Part shown: positions 33,237 to 47,338 of the stretch, one piece after another
Position numbering within the stretch: the stretch's first letter is position 1
Layout: each line of letters starts with the position of its first letter
NCBI GenBank assembly: GCA_036674765.1
Contig: JARVKI010000014.1
Coordinates: 496,001 to 560,000, forward strand
Reading direction: 5' to 3'
Source of the DNA: Seiridium cupressi
Taxonomy: Eukaryota; Ascomycota; Sordariomycetes; Amphisphaeriales; Sporocadaceae
Length of the DNA stretch: 64,000 nucleotides
Program-made: the position numbers and the translations under genes
Notes under the pieces: generated by a model
What the model was told of the DNA's origin: nothing
Database searches by the model: none
Seen by the model: the letters and a program-made list of their open reading frames with translations, nothing else

Positions 33237-36200
33237 TGGACCGGGGAGGCCAGGATTCAAATAACGGGGATGGGTCGAAGTCAATGCCAGCAAGGTTATC
33301 GGCAGGGAATTAAGGGAAAGGTAACAAGTATCGAGGATAATATGGATGATATAGCAAGAGAGGAAGAAGTAGACATGCACTAGTCGAACGGGGCGTCTCA
33401 AAGACAAATGACGAAAGGTGAGCTTCTGCTTGGCTCCCTTTGGGTGACAGGAATATGCAAACACTTTAAGAGAGGCTTCTAACCGCCATAAAAGAAAGAA
33501 ATATAGGGTAGCTAGGAAGAAAGCTCAAGAAAAGATGATGGCATGTCTGGGATTATGGGGGGGACAAGGATATCTTCCGTATGGTCTGGTATGCGTAGCC
33601 GAAGGGAGAGGGAGAGGTCCCACGGTACCTGCGAGGGCGTTGGAGAGAGCTACGCCCGAGTGGCGTCTTGAGACATGGGAGAAGATGAAGCTGCATGATA
33701 GCCACGGACTGGTCGCGACTTGCATCGCGGGTCTCTGCTACTGTGAGTGCGGAATAGTGGTGGTCGAGTAGCTACCTGGGCTGTGGATGTATGTACAAAG
33801 GTCCGTGGCTGGCGCAGGTGCAGCTAGGATCGGAAGAGTCTTACGAGATGAGGTATAGAGCGGCAAGGGTGGTTTCGAGCAGCTGCATGGGGCCAGGGAT
33901 GCTGAAACCGCTTGAGCCTGCACAGGGTTATCCCTCTCAGAATTTTACCCCACCAAACTACCACCCACGCTACATACGGATCCAGACGACCATTGCAACC
34001 AGGAACATGAGGCCGGGATCTGCTCCCATGCCGGTCTATAACGGAAGCTCGACTATCATTTGACAGGACAGGCTCTCTGGTGCGAGCGACGGTGTTGGTA
34101 CTGATGCAGGCCAGGGGGTGAAGCTTCCAGACGCAGCTTACTTCTGTGGCTACCGGACGAAAGCTTGACTTTGGTAGTGTCTGCTGGGGAGCACCACCAT
34201 AGGCCGGGCTGTCGTTTCGTTTCGCCAATCTTTTTGTTTGCCAAAGAGGCTATGAAACTTGTTGGCTAGGCTAACGTGCGACCGGCTTGCACAATAGGCG
34301 ATCCACGGTGGGTGATTTGCAGTTGACATGCCAGGACGGCTTCGAGCAAGACCGAACCATAGCGCCACGAGATTGCCGGCGGAGAAAATGCTTGTGGTGC
34401 CCAAGACATGTGAGCGCCATGTACACTCGGGCCGCATTGGTGGAGTGGCGGGCTATTTACAGCACATCGGTATGAGGCTCAAGTACCCGTGGTGTCTCAC
34501 TTCCTCTATTCAGTGGAGTTCAACGTGCTTGCCCCTATGTAGGTGGGCTACAGCGGGCTCGTGGCCACTGGGAAAGGATCTACGGCAGATCCTGTCCCTG
34601 GTCCAGTGGAACGTCAAAAGTACGGAGTGCCGGGTAATGTCTAGGACTACATGCCTGCGGCGCAGTAAATCAGCGAGGGTTTGCGCTCTTCAGGACCCTT
34701 CGGGTGTCTGGTGCTCATTTTCAGCTTGCACATCTCCCCCGCGGGCACGGACTTCCGCCCCGGCGCTCAGACAGGTTCAGGCGCCGTCCCTAAGCGACAG
34801 CAGTCTCGCGCGCACGGTGAGCAGCTTAGCAGATTACCCACACCAGCAGGCTAGCAGTTGGCCATCACGGGCTACAGCATTCTTGAAAGCTTAATTTAGC
34901 CGACTGCACTCTGCGAGAAGCCCGATCAGACTATCCATTGTTCTCGAGCAATTCCGAAACGGAGCATAGAGTTTGATGCAAGCAATATCCAACTTACGAG
35001 TGCGCATAGAGTTCAACTGACAGCTCTCACCTCCCGGGATCTAGTCACGTCATTGCCTATATAGGTCAGGTTCTGGTACAGTGGAGCATTATCTAACACG
35101 CAGAATGTACCGACCTACGCCGATCATCGCATGCATGATTGGCATGTCAGTGTCCAAGGTGCGTTCATCCACCCTTCGCCCTACTCTGGGCAGAATGATG
35201 CTACAGATAATGCGCTATTGACTGGGATCTAGCACTATTGTAGATACAGATGAGTTGCTGTAGTATGTAACAGCAGACCCACGATATTGACACGACCCAT
35301 TGTGGTGACTAAGAGGATCAACCAGTCAACCGAGAGCCGAGTCTGAGGGTAAGAAAGAATCATTCAGCATTGCCGAGCGCCCCCGTCAGTACCTGGTGAC
35401 TCCGTAACACCAGCGTCCAGGGTTCGTGTTTCCGGAGAATTTTTTCCCTCGTGGCAGAGCTGGGAAGGAAACACGCTAATCCGAACAATCATGGTCACAA
35501 CTGTCGTCATTGCATGAATCATGTTACACTTGGTCGAGTTATCCGATGTGTGAACGATGTCATTTGCAGAGCTTCCTGAACGACTGAAGCCATTGTGGCA
35601 ATAGAACAACCCGTACGCCTCCAGCCCCAAGGGCAAAAAAGGCTACAATTGTATGGTTCAATGTCAAAGCGTAGCTGGGTATTGGCCCGGGGATGTATCA
35701 CATAGAGATCTCCTTGCATTATCCCGCTTTCGGCCGACGCATGGGTTTCAGCCATGCTATTACGCGAGCTTGAAGTGATTGGACTGAATCTGTGATAGTC
35801 GGCCTAGAGGAATATAGGATTGTGCTGTTGCCCAGCTGCCCATTGCTTTCAACTGTGACGTCCAGATCATGCCACCAGCACGGCAATATCGTGATCTTCG
35901 TTATTAACCGATTCGTTGAAACCACCAGTCATAGATCAGATGGATGAAAGTGTCGAGCTACATCACATACCCATCCGTGCATCAGAAGAAAAGGCTTGCG
36001 CACAGCGTTGACGACCGTGGTGCCAAACCATGGCTCTTCCTCACTGCTTATCACCTTGCCGGCTAACCGGCCATCTAGACAAGTATCATCATCTGTGCGA
36101 TGAATCTTGGCGTGTGAAGACCGTCGTAGTTTGATGACGAGAACGGTGCATTGTACTGTAATTCGAGTCAAGGTTCTCTACTGAGATATTATCACTGCAA

Positions 36201-39200
36201 CCCCCGCTTTGGGAACGGGTACAATGTATTCAATGTTGACTTACCCCTCCGCAACACTCACCACTATAATAGCAGCATCCATAAAAATCTCCGCATAGGT
36301 CGGAGCTCAATAGGCTAATTTCCAAGCACGACTTCAGTGCGCTCGTGTTAATTTAGGACAGCCGGACGGACCATCAAACAAATCCGACACGCAGCGTTGC
36401 AATTACCGGTGCCGCGCATTATAACCCTTCGAAAAGCTGTGACATGTCTCGAGCCCTCCACTTAGTCGGCGCCGAGTTGGTGCTTTTACATACCTACATA
36501 TGCCGTCTTCCGAATTGCGACTTCCTCAGCTGTGACTTTGAATTCTACCTTGACTTCTCCCCTTGGTGTTCAGACGGGCCATGCATAGCCCCCTCTAGCT
36601 ATGTCCATATTAATGAGAAGAATCGTGGTGAAATAGACCGGTTGGCCTCAGCAAGCGTGACATACACACCATGTCACGGCATGGACCTCGTCAACCCCAC
36701 GTCGATACTGATGGTGACTGGCCAGGGTTCTAGTCACAAACCCAGGTTCACTCATGGAGATTGTGACGCAGACTTCACAGGAGGGACTGGCATACGTTAG
36801 AATTAAACTACGACCCAGTTGGTGTAGGTTACATCACTGTAGCCACAGCCCTGCAGCCTGGTTTTCTACACACGCAACCTGTGTGTCTACCTCGAGATCT
36901 GTCACACCGCCCTTCTTTCATATTCGACTTTATCGATATCTTGGCATCTCCCTCTTACCGCAGCTTGGTTCACAGGAACCGGTCATACAATCCCTCTTGC
37001 CGTAGGCTGGGCCACAGAAGGCAGTCATACAAGAAGAAAATAGATTTGGCAGGACGATAGATCCATGTTCCTGCAACATTTGAACGGGTCTCTGCCTACA
37101 TAAGCGCAAAGTGCATCTGTCTAGGGGCAGCAGAGAGGGGCCAGAGGCAATCGACTTGGACCGGCAGTTAGCCTGTAGAAGCCAAGCGATAGCTGCCGCG
37201 ATGGTCTGGATCTGAACAGGTCTGGTATCATTATTTCACAGGGCTTCAAGGGGTATCAAGGGTATGTACAAGCTCGACTGTGCTGCTACACACACCTACC
37301 CTGGCTCGGACAGGAATGCCGCAGTGACCGTTATCTTGCATGAAGCTTGTGGCCGATAAAGACACCCAGAGATTGACTTTGATGAGATACAGTGCCCACG
37401 ATGTGGCGATGTCACCGTGGTGGGGCTGGAGACCATATGAAGCACGTATTGCCTGGCTTTATCAACGGCAGTCATGGATATTACACTGCTAAGATAGCGT
37501 TGAAGATGGATGGCATGACCACCCCGCTTTCCCCTGGCATAGGGAAGAGGCCTGTTTGTATGCCGCGATCTAAAGAACCATCAAGGATTTACCCATAACA
37601 TCCCGCATTATAGACGACCTTGACCCCTGCCGGCAATCAAGGGTTCAGCAGAACAGCAAGAAGCTCGCGGTAGCCTATCGGGCATCGACCCGCAATCCCA
37701 CCACAGTGATTTCTCCAGGGTCGTTACCAAACGCTGCTCGCAATTTAAACCAGAGGCTTGGCCCTGTTCGTTTCTAGTCACAATCCTGGGTGTTCCACCA
37801 GAATGGCACCCTTTCGGACGTTTGAGAATCCTTGCTTAACCCCATTCCCCCCGGGCATGAACGCTAGGATAGTGGGCAAAACGAGACTGTCAGTTGGCAG
37901 GCTAAGCATGGACGAGAAGCTTGTTCTCGTAGGCGGAATCAGTGTTCAGCCTGATGCTAAGCCATGAAAGAAAACTTCTCGATTCTTTGCGATATAAAGA
38001 CAGAGAATCGATGGTGTCTATCCGATCCCTATAGCCGGCTGCGGGGCACTTAGAACCTAGACTCGGAGAGTTTCAATGCGCACGATCCTGCGGGTCGTGC
38101 CCGGGGGCGCGTTTTTTTTCTTCTCTGTATTGCCTATGGCAGTTTTGAGACTAAAACAAGCGGCTCGATATTACATTACATATAACTACCTGACGAACCT
38201 CTACACCCAACGGGGCGAACCTGCAGATGCGGCCATCGCAATTGTCAAGTGGCTTGCATGGTCGTATACACTTTCGATTGCAATGCGTCATGACTCCAAG
38301 AACAGACCATTGCTTGCTGATGGTGTGCGGGATGTATCACGGTACCATTTGTCGCTGCACTACGGCTGCCGTATCCCCGTCACCCTATCTTGAGCTGGCC
38401 TAGCATGGCGACCCCTCGAAAGACCAATGCCCAACCCTTGAAAGACTGGTCACGGCGGTCTCGTGAAGCTCATCTTTTGAGTCCTGAGCTGAAAACTATA
38501 GGCATCGTCAAACACGTGTGGGTATCACCTCCAGCTTTTTGGCCACTAAACTCGAAACTGTAAGCGAGGACCCAAAGTTGTCTTCAGTTCCACTAGTAGA
38601 GAGTCTAAAACAACTAACCTTAAGCCCGCCAAGGCCCCAGATTCTCCATCTCTTACAATCCAGGCTTATGGAATGGCATGATTTTTTTTCTTGTTCCCAT
38701 CCTGACAAGGCAAGATGCCGTTTCCCGCATGCCCACGATAATTCGCCGGTGACCAATCAAGACGTGCACTCGTAAACCCAGCAGGCCAATCGCTTCTTCA
38801 GGAGGGCACAAGGAACCCACATGCTCCACGGACTTGGGTCAGGGAATGCGGACGAGATGCGGTTCTTGGCAGCGAGTATGCCCTCGGCCGAGCTTAGGTC
38901 GAGTCTGGTGGAGGAATGTTCTCGTGCTCATAATTTCTGCTTCGGCTCCATTCTCGGAATACCTATTCCAAGACTTAGCACCTTGCAGCTTACACAGCAC
39001 GCAAGAGCCCGCATCGTAGCATGCACCATAGCACCCAGCAAGGCCGTTGCGGGGTCAAACGCTACCTAGTTGACGGGAAACGTGGGAATCTCGAACTCAA
39101 CGGCCGCCCATCTAACTAGCCTGCTAGCATAGCCCACATCCTTTAATTTATCTCCTTCCAAGGCTTTGAAGCATTGAGCAGCGCTGCTGTGCATGATAGC

Positions 39201-40649
39201 TGCGGCTTTACTACCCAATTCGATGTCCTCTCACCCATGGCTATAATGAATCCAGAAGCGCCAGTAACTACTACCACCACAACGGTCACGACACAGTCCG
39301 TGGGCAGGGCTGTTGCTTGTCACATTTTGATAGCCAAACAAAGGCGATCGCAGACTCATAACGGAGCTAAAACATGTACTCAGCTGCATGTTTCATGCAA
39401 GCCACCGTCCATTTGGGGAGTGGAAGGCTTCTCAATGTGATGATGTTTACATATCGTTTCCCAAATAGACTGCGCTCGGTCTCTTGTGCGATGGTCTATT
39501 GCTGCAATCGGTCACGGCTTACAATTCCGGATGCTCCCTCTCTCCCTTTCTCGCCTATCTTGCAACACGTAACGGGCGGCGCAAAAGCAACGGCCAAACG
39601 GCAGATTGTGACACGTTGTACTCTGAAGCCCGCCCGGTCAAAGCAAGGGTTCTGGGCATGGTCCATGAGACGTTGAAATTTTTAAGCGAGGTTTCTTATC
39701 GTGGTCAAATTTCCTGGGGTTACTGAAAGAAAAGCTTCCATGCATAAGGATGGAAGGGGAGCCAAGGCACGCTCTCACCGTGATTGATGCAATTGTTTGC
39801 CCGCCAGGGGGGTCCCCCGCAGGAGAATTTTCGTCCGAACCTCGTCCTCCGTTCCTGCATACACTGGAATGCATTTCCATCATCTATGCCAAATCTCTGG
39901 GATCCTCCAAGTGACTAGTCTTCTCCTCCCCCCGTTAGACATGATGCAAGAGCCTTTCCCGCACCGGACACCCGATCATAGTGCATGCATGATCCTAATA
40001 AGGTCGAGACCACTAGACTAGAAACATGGCGGCGGATGTTGGTGACGGAATGAAGCAGGTACGCACGGCGCTGGTAAGGTGAGCGGTTTCAGCGAGCGCC
40101 GTTGGGATCCTCGAATCGGCGCAGGGAACCCATGGAACCATGGATCTATTGATAGTCGATGGGACGAACCAGGTCGCATGGGGGCAGTTTCCTCTCCCAA
40201 ACCGAAACGACCAGCCTTCTCATACCGTCGGACCGCGGCAACGCCCAAGAGCTGTGGCCCAAACGAAGGCCTGCAAACTGACGTCAGCAGAGTGAGGGTT
40301 CTGACCTGCTGTTCTGGGCCAGGTTGTGAGGCATCGCCGCTTGACGATGCACTGACCAGGCGGCACGCTTCATGCCGAGTATGGTGTAGATGAGCTACAT
40401 GAAGGTTCGACGCTGGCCACGACCGAGACGCTTCTCCGCGATGTTTGAGAGACGGACCCATTGCGACGGGAGCGCCCTGTGGCTCCTCATTCGCGGCAAG
40501 CCACGGCCCCTAGGGCGGGGCGGCGGGTAGCGCAGGTCTTCGTCGCGCTCGTTAGAGGCGTCAGGCGTCCGGCTCGCCGTTGCGATGGGGCGTTTGCTCA
40601 AATCTGGAAGGCCGCAGCTCTGCACGTCGTCGATTGAGCCAGTCATCGC
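33237..40649. other. 7.4-kb gene-poor interval
   Basis: It lies between the divergent Uds1 and M1 aminopeptidase genes. No ORF has a recognisable domain; the longest, 34328-34894 (plus, 188 codons), is Arg/Ser/Cys-rich without structure. Base composition is mixed, not the AT-rich, stop-dense pattern expected of heavily RIP-mutated transposons. Small inverted repeats occur (for example GCACGA...TCGTGC near 38080). I cannot exclude small secreted-protein genes with several introns or long non-coding RNAs. Confidence 0.4.
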
Positions 40650-42842
40650 GTGGTGTCGCCTGCCCGCCTGCAAATGAGGGGCCAGACTATCTTCGCGAGG
40701 GGCAGCCTGCTTTTGAAGAGCGTTCACATCACCATCCGCAGCCCTTCGTTCCAATCGACAGGCTCAGCACTGGGCCAACAGCAGAGGCGTCGTTACAGCT
40801 CCGGCACCACAAAGATGGCTCCGCGCGACCCCAACACCCTGTCCAATTACGGCGAGTGGTTGACCAAGCACACCACCGTCAACTTCCGCGTCAACTTCGA
40901 CAAGCAACGCCTCGAAGGGTCCGTCTCCCTCGACCTGGAATCGCTGACCGAGAAGGAGAGCAAGGAGATCATCCTCGACACCAACCATTTGCATGTCTCG
41001 TCGGTTAAACTCAATTCGTCTGACTCGGAATGGAAGGTCAAGGAGAGGGTCGAGCCGTATGGCTCCCCTCTCCATGTCTCAGTGCCTAATGGCGCATCAA
41101 AGGGCGAGTTAGTGCAGGTGGAAATCGCCGTCGAAACCACCTCCGAGTGTGCTGGTCTGCAGTGGATGTCCCCTGCTCAAACAGGAAACAAGAAGCATCC
41201 ATACGTGTACTCGCAATGTCAAGCTATCCTGGCGCGCTCCGTCTTTCCCTGCCAGGACACGCCAGATGTGAAATCGACCTTTACGTTCAACATCACTTCT
41301 CCTCTCCCCGTGGTCGCCAGTGGCGTGCCCGTACCCTCCGAAGCTTCGGGCGAGGGTGAGAAGCTATTCCAGTTTGAGCAAAAAGTCCCGATCCCGTCGT
41401 ATCTCTTCGCCCTCGCCTCGGGAGACCTAGAGACCGCCCGCATCGGCAAAAACTCCTGGGTGGCTACAGGTCCTGAAGCTATCAAAGGCGCACAATGGGA
41501 GCTTGAGGGTGATATGGACAAGTTCCTGGACATTGCCCAGAAACTTGTCTTTGACTACCAATGGGGCGAGTACAATGTATTAGTCCTTCCGCCAAGTTTT
41601 GCCTACGGAGGTGAGTTTAGATACATTGCTCGAATCTGTGAAAGTACTAAGTATAATCCTAGGCATGGAGAACCCTATCTTCACCTTTGCGACTCCCACC
41701 ATCATCAGTGGTGATCGACAGAACGTGGATGTCATTGCTCATGAGCTGAGTCACAGCTGGAGCGGCAATCTTGTCACAAGCTGTAGTTGGGAGCACTTGT
41801 AAGTTAGTATTTGCTTGAGACGATGTCGTACTGAGAGTTATGATAGCTGGTTGAACGAGGGCTGGACCACCTACTTGGAGCGACGTATTGGCGCTGCGAT
41901 TCATGGTGCCCCGCAATTTGACTTCTCAGCAATCATTGGCTGGAAAGCATTGGGTGAGTCCCTCGAATACAGGTCTCGTGATGAGCGCAAGCTAATTGTG
42001 CTTCTAAAGAGGACACTGTGAAGCTTTTCGGAGCCGACCACGAATACACCAAGCTCATTATAAGCCACAAGGGTGTGGATCCTGAAGATGCCTTCAGCAC
42101 TGTGCCATACGAAAAGGGCTTCCATTTCCTATGGTACTTGGACAAGCTAGTCGGCCGCGAACACTTCGACAAGTTCATCCCACACTACTTCAAAACTTGG
42201 GCTCGCAAGAGTCTCGATTCCTTTGAGTTTAAACAAACCTTCCTTGACTTCTTTAACTCATACGGCAACAACGAGATTAAGGAGAAGATTGCCCAGATTC
42301 CTTGGGAGGAGCGATTCTACACACCTGGTCTTCCACCCAAGCCTGACTTTGACACCTCATACGTCGATAGCTGCTTGGCGCTGGCTGAAAAGTGGAAGCA
42401 AGATGTGAGTATCAAAGCCTCTCAGGATATTTGCACGAGATGCTGACCTATCATGCAGGATTTCAGGCCTGATCTCAAAGATATTGAGACATTCACGGCC
42501 AATCAGACCCTTGTCTTCTTACAAGCCGTACAAAACTTCTCCCCGGCCATTTCGGCTGAGCGATCTCACCTGATCGGTAGCACATACGAGATCAGTACGT
42601 CAAAGAACATCGAACTGAAATCAGCTTACTATAGTATCGCTTTGCGCGCTGGGGACAAGTCAGAATTCCCTGGCATTGTTGAGCTCTTGGGTAGTGTCGG
42701 TCGGATGAAGTTCGTGCGACCACTATACAGAGGCCTCGTTGCTTTGGACAGGGATCTGGCTGTTAAGACTTTCGAGAAGAACAGAAACTTCTACCCTTCG
42801 ACGACGAAGGGGCAGCTGGCTAAGGACCTAGGCTTAAAATAA
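40650..42842 (+). CDS. LAP2: Leukotriene-A4-hydrolase-type M1 zinc aminopeptidase
   Basis: Bifunctional LTA4H-family metallopeptidase, orthologous in layout to yeast LAP2 (YNL045W). Five exons: 40650-41610, 41663-41798, 41847-41953, 42010-42404 and 42459-42842. Introns are 48-56 nt. The long form has 660 aa; the internal Met at 40815 ([15 protein letters not shown]) gives 605 aa, the usual family size. Numbered on the long form, the GGMEN exopeptidase motif is at 320-324. The zinc site is HELSH (347-351) with E370 in [12 protein letters not shown], completed only after splicing. The C-terminal ARM-like helical domain ends [10 protein letters not shown]. The extra 55 residues are Arg/Ser-rich, contain no acidic residue and end [14 protein letters not shown], resembling a mitochondrial presequence. 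This suggests dual targeting by alternative start codons. Confidence 0.96.
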
Positions 42843-44938
42843 GTTACTTATGTCCTGTTTAGCAGTGCATATGGAATATATCATCCATCTAGCGATAGTC
42901 CTATCCAACTGAATAGTACTTGCGCTTGAACGCATCCTACTCAAACAATAGTTTTCTACATTGCAAGGAGTCAAATGACTGTAAGAGTGTAAAAGTCTTT
43001 ACAGATTCTTGCGGTAGCCCCGCTTACCATCATGATATCCAGAAGTTCTATGGAAACAGGGTCATTATTATCATTGTGATCAAATCCAAACCGTGAAGTT
43101 CCCTGCACCTATCTCCTGCCACATTTGGCTTTCACTTTGGCAGTTCTCTAGGCTAGGACATCTTTCTAATCCTTAGACGAGTATTATCAGAGATTTGGAT
43201 TACTATATCACGTAACCCACAATGCCAGGCCAAGGTCCCTAACGATATCCTATCTGACCCTACGCATTAATTTTCCTCTTTCAATCCGGCCAATCCAGTC
43301 AATTTGCTATATGGTTGAAGCCAGATTCTCGTAGCTTCCACTGTTTGATATATGGCCGAGAAATAGCTATCTGCTCTACCTACCTTGTCAGACGTTCAAC
43401 TGATGTCAACGAGTGCTATGAAGCCTGCCAAAGTTTAATCGGAGAGCTTATTTTCGTCGCAGGTATATTGCGGGTTGACAACTGACTGTTGTGAAATAGA
43501 TATGCATATTGCGCCAAAACGGCACGGTTTCTCCCGGCTTGATTTCGTCACTGAGTTCATTAAGTCTGAATGGGATGATCCAGGCACGGAGCACTCTGTC
43601 CTGCCCAAATGCCGTACTTTCGCGCCCGTACTCCGGCACCGGATACTGCGGCCAGTGCAGGATGGGTTAACGCATTTCCCGTCGCAATGAACTTGTCCGA
43701 GGGCATTCTTCGATGATGCCTTATCCAAACAAAGCTTCCGGCAAACGACAGGCCATTATTGTCTAAAGAAAAGAAACGGTGTGAACAGCCCTGGACCATC
43801 GAGCATGGCAGCCTTCTAAGTATTTGTACTTGCGAGAAGAGTGAACAGGAGGGGTTCACCTACTGCATTCCGAATCCGCCAGGACGGTTGTCAATACAAA
43901 CATGTCTTCGTGGGTATCTTTGGTAGATATTGAAGTGTAGAGATTTTCAGTGTTTGTCCTAAAGATAACGTGTGTTGAAATGTAAGCAGTGTAGTGTAAG
44001 TAATCGTGTGCAAGTTTGATGATTGGGGGTTTGGGGTTTCGTTCCCGGATCAAAGCTACTATAGCCTGCACAATACCGCAACCTCGTGGATTTATTTCAA
44101 ATGTAGACGTGGTTGAATCTGGTTTATCCCTGACTGAATAGAATCTCGGGATTTATATGTAGTCGTGTTAAATACCGACTTGTTATATAGCCCAGTTGTG
44201 CAGCGATGGTAACTTCATCGGCCGTCTCCTCTCGGTGATGGGAAAGCCTTTAAGAATTTTTCCCTCTCCATTAGAAAGTTGCCAGGAGAAGGTATATATA
44301 GCTTTAGAGGCCTTTGTTATTGCTGCGTTACTAGATGGCAGAACATGTCATGAATCGTTTTTACTTGGATTTTACATATCTAGCAGTATAACCCCCACTA
44401 AGAAGGACAATGGACGAATTCAACGTCCGGCGATACCTTGTTTATTGCCTATCTGGCTTGCTGCATACCAACATGAGAAGAATGGTAAGAGATATGGGCT
44501 ATGCACTCTGTTGTGGTATAGATGAGCACCCTTTGCTGACTTTCGATGGATTGCAGGGATCCCTGGCGTAGCGCCCGGCTGTCAGATTAGTGATGTGGAG
44601 GGATGCGGCTTTTCAAGGCGTGCTGGTATCCATAATTGTTCAATAGTCCGAATATCATGACGGTTCCCCTCAGCAACCTAGGCCGACTTGAACGAAGATG
44701 AGGCGAGATCTGCTGTCGAGGAGAGGGGAAGGACCGCGTGTTCCGCTCCAGCGATTCTGGACACATCAAGACCCTGGAACCTACTCCACAAATTCCGTGG
44801 GATGTGGTGGCATGTGTAGATAAAGCTCGACTTCTCTCGAAAAGTATCGATTGATGTAGAAAGTGGTGTGATGCACCTAAACCAGCGATCGTGAATACAG
44901 TCAATCAAGTCAATTCGACTGTGAAGATCATCTTGGCA
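42843..44938. other. 2.1-kb AT-richer intergenic region
   Basis: It lies between two plus-strand genes. ORFs are short (at most 109 codons) and featureless. It should contain the aminopeptidase 3' UTR and the oxidoreductase promoter. No RNA gene recognised. Confidence 0.4.
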
Positions 44939-46178
44939 ATGGCTTCACGTACGACGAAGCAACTGATCTTGGCAAACCCACCAACGGGTCTGCCGGTGTT
45001 CTCTGGCCCGAATGCAACGTTCGAGCTGCAAACCGTTACCTTGCCTGAGCTCAAGGAAGGAGAGCTAGTAAGTTAGACCATCTGACTGCCTCACCTTCAA
45101 TGCCTTGTATAGTGCAAAGCCGAAGAGTATATCGATGCTGACCTGGCGAACCATTAGCTTTGCAAAGTGCATGCCTTCTCGAACGATGCAGGCCAGCGCG
45201 GCTTCATCCAGAGCACGGTTTCTGATGAACGGCTATATGCCCCACCGGTTCACATTGGGTCTCCGTAAGTTCACCCACGATTCATTTGGCCTTTCCCTGG
45301 GCATCGTCGAACTGGTGACTAACGGCTTTCTGACTATATGCAGAATGCGCTCGGGAGTTATCGCCGAGGTGCTGGAGACGAAGTCATCCAAAATAAAAGT
45401 CGGCGATATGATTACCGATTACCATCGTGGAATCTGGAGCGAACGCTTGATCGTTAGCGACCAGGAGTGCCAACCGCTGGCGCCGCTCCCCAACGGCTTG
45501 TCTTTGACGCACTACGTGGGCGCCTTCGGCGGCTCTGGCCTTACAGCTTATACGGGACTGCTGTACGCCGGCGGCGCGAAGCGCGACTCGGATCAGACAA
45601 TCGTGGTCTCGGCCGCTGCCGGTGCCACGGGGTCCATAGCCGTGCAGGTCGCTGCCAAGATATTCAAGGTTAAGCGTGTTATAGGCATCGCAGGATCAGA
45701 CGAAAAGTGTGCCTGGGTCAAGAACATAGGCGCGCACGAGTGTCTCAACTATAGGAGTCCGACTTTCCTAGACGACCTGAAGGCTGCAACGCCTGACGAG
45801 GTCGATATATACTTTGATAACGTCGGCGGCCCCATTCTAGATGCTTTGCTGCCGCGCATGAAGCGTCTAGGCAGAGGCACCATTGCTGTGTGTGGTGCCG
45901 TCGCCCAGTACAATGCGGATGGCAAGGCTATGGAGCTGCACAACTGGTGCGAGGTCTTTTCAGCGAGGATCACTATCAAAGGATTTATCATGTTCGATTA
46001 CCTTGAGCATGTTCCTGCCGCTCTACAGGAGATGGTTGCTGCAGCTGCTGATGGCCGATTGGATCTGTCAGACGCCGAGACTGTGGTGGAGGGGCCCCTT
46101 GAGAAGCAGCCGGAAATATGGACGCGGCTTTTTACTGGTGACAACAAGGGAAAGCTTGTGACTAAGTTGGTCGCATAG
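44939..46178 (+). CDS. NADP-dependent MDR-family oxidoreductase (prostaglandin-reductase-like)
   Basis: Zinc-independent medium-chain reductase of the leukotriene B4 dehydrogenase/prostaglandin reductase group, predicted to reduce alkenals or alkenones with NADPH. Exons are 44939-45067, 45158-45264 and 45344-46178; introns are 90 and 79 nt. The protein has 356 aa. It starts MASRTTKQLILANPPTGLP and has the N-terminal substrate domain with KVHAFSNDAGQRGFI. The Rossmann fold carries the nucleotide motif VVSAAAGATGSIAVQVA and VDIYFDNVGGPILDALLPRM. The C-terminus reads GKLVTKLVA. The motif order matches family members such as yeast YML131W, and no zinc-ligand cysteines are seen. The physiological substrate is unknown. 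There is no secondary-metabolism context in the neighbourhood. Confidence 0.93.
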
Positions 46179-47338
46179 CGACCGCGGCCTAAATAACGTT
46201 GGCTGATTAAGTCACGGAGCGTATGATGCTAGTTGTTACTTATACCCATTTGACTTATACATTTGTGTGGTCCTGCACCAGTAGTTTTTATAGCCCACCA
46301 ATGCGATCTTATGCAAAAAAGAAAATGTCAAGAAGTAGTATAGATCCTCCCAGAACGTTTTATCCCAGTTATACACGGATTCCCAGAGCACTGATGCCTA
46401 TTTTCTCCAGGGTATCTAATTACTTTTCTGCCCATCAGCGATTGTTTATACGTCGAACCTTTCCCACTTCTCAGTCTTCTCCATCCTCCCCTCGTGGTAA
46501 TAACTATTTCTCTTGTTACTCGTTCTAGTTAGAGAATGGTCGCGTGAGTTCTCATCCTTTAGGGTCCAAACTGGAAATTCAGGAAAGAAACATATGCCAT
46601 ACTAAAATTGGCATTTACGCAGTGTGATAGCCAACTGCTTCAGAGCTTGCCCCGTAACATGGCTAATAAAATCGAAGGAAGCAAAAGCCTTATCTCAACC
46701 ACAGTATCAATCAAAGATGACCAGTAGAAGGCTTAGGTTCAAAGCGACACCTACAGAGGGATATGTAACCTTTACGAAGCAGCCGCTTGGCACTCCGGGC
46801 AATACTACTGAAAGGGGCGGATGGAGTACCTAGCTAGAGTGACACTTGGTTGCCACGGATACCTGATTGCAATCATCAGTATTCTAGGAAACCAAGCCGT
46901 GTTGGTGGGTTGCAAGGAGAACCCCGATCAGTCAAGTAGCAGTCATTCCATGGGGTTCACAATTGGATTATACCACAAGGTTGAAGATGTCAGTGTTCGC
47001 GTTGTGAAAATGTAATTCATTGCTAATGCGGTGAAATAAGCCCTCATTACAGAGCAGATATCATCCGTCCATTTGTAGGCGACCTAAGCAACATCCAAGC
47101 AAGCAAACCTTCATAAGAAATTCCGTACAATGATTGGGGAAAGGCAATCGAGTTCCCTGCGATCTGCTAAACCATGTCCTATCCCGGTCTGTCGTCCTGC
47201 CTTAAATCAACTACGGAGACCATCTTAGCCTAACGCCATCTGACCAACCATGGCAATTGCAAATCTTCGTGCCATAATGTCATTAATTTCTCATAGGGAA
47301 CCGTCGCAAGCATCAACCAGCTTGCTCAAAAGACGTGA
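46179..47338. other. Convergent 3' intergenic region
   Basis: It lies between the oxidoreductase stop and the FHA-gene stop. Only short ORFs are present. It should hold both 3' UTRs; no repeat or RNA gene seen. Confidence 0.4.

Noticed and set aside
34328..34894. 188-codon plus-strand ORF in the gene-poor interval
   Set aside because: Arg/Ser/Cys-rich composition typical of random GC-rich frames; no motif.
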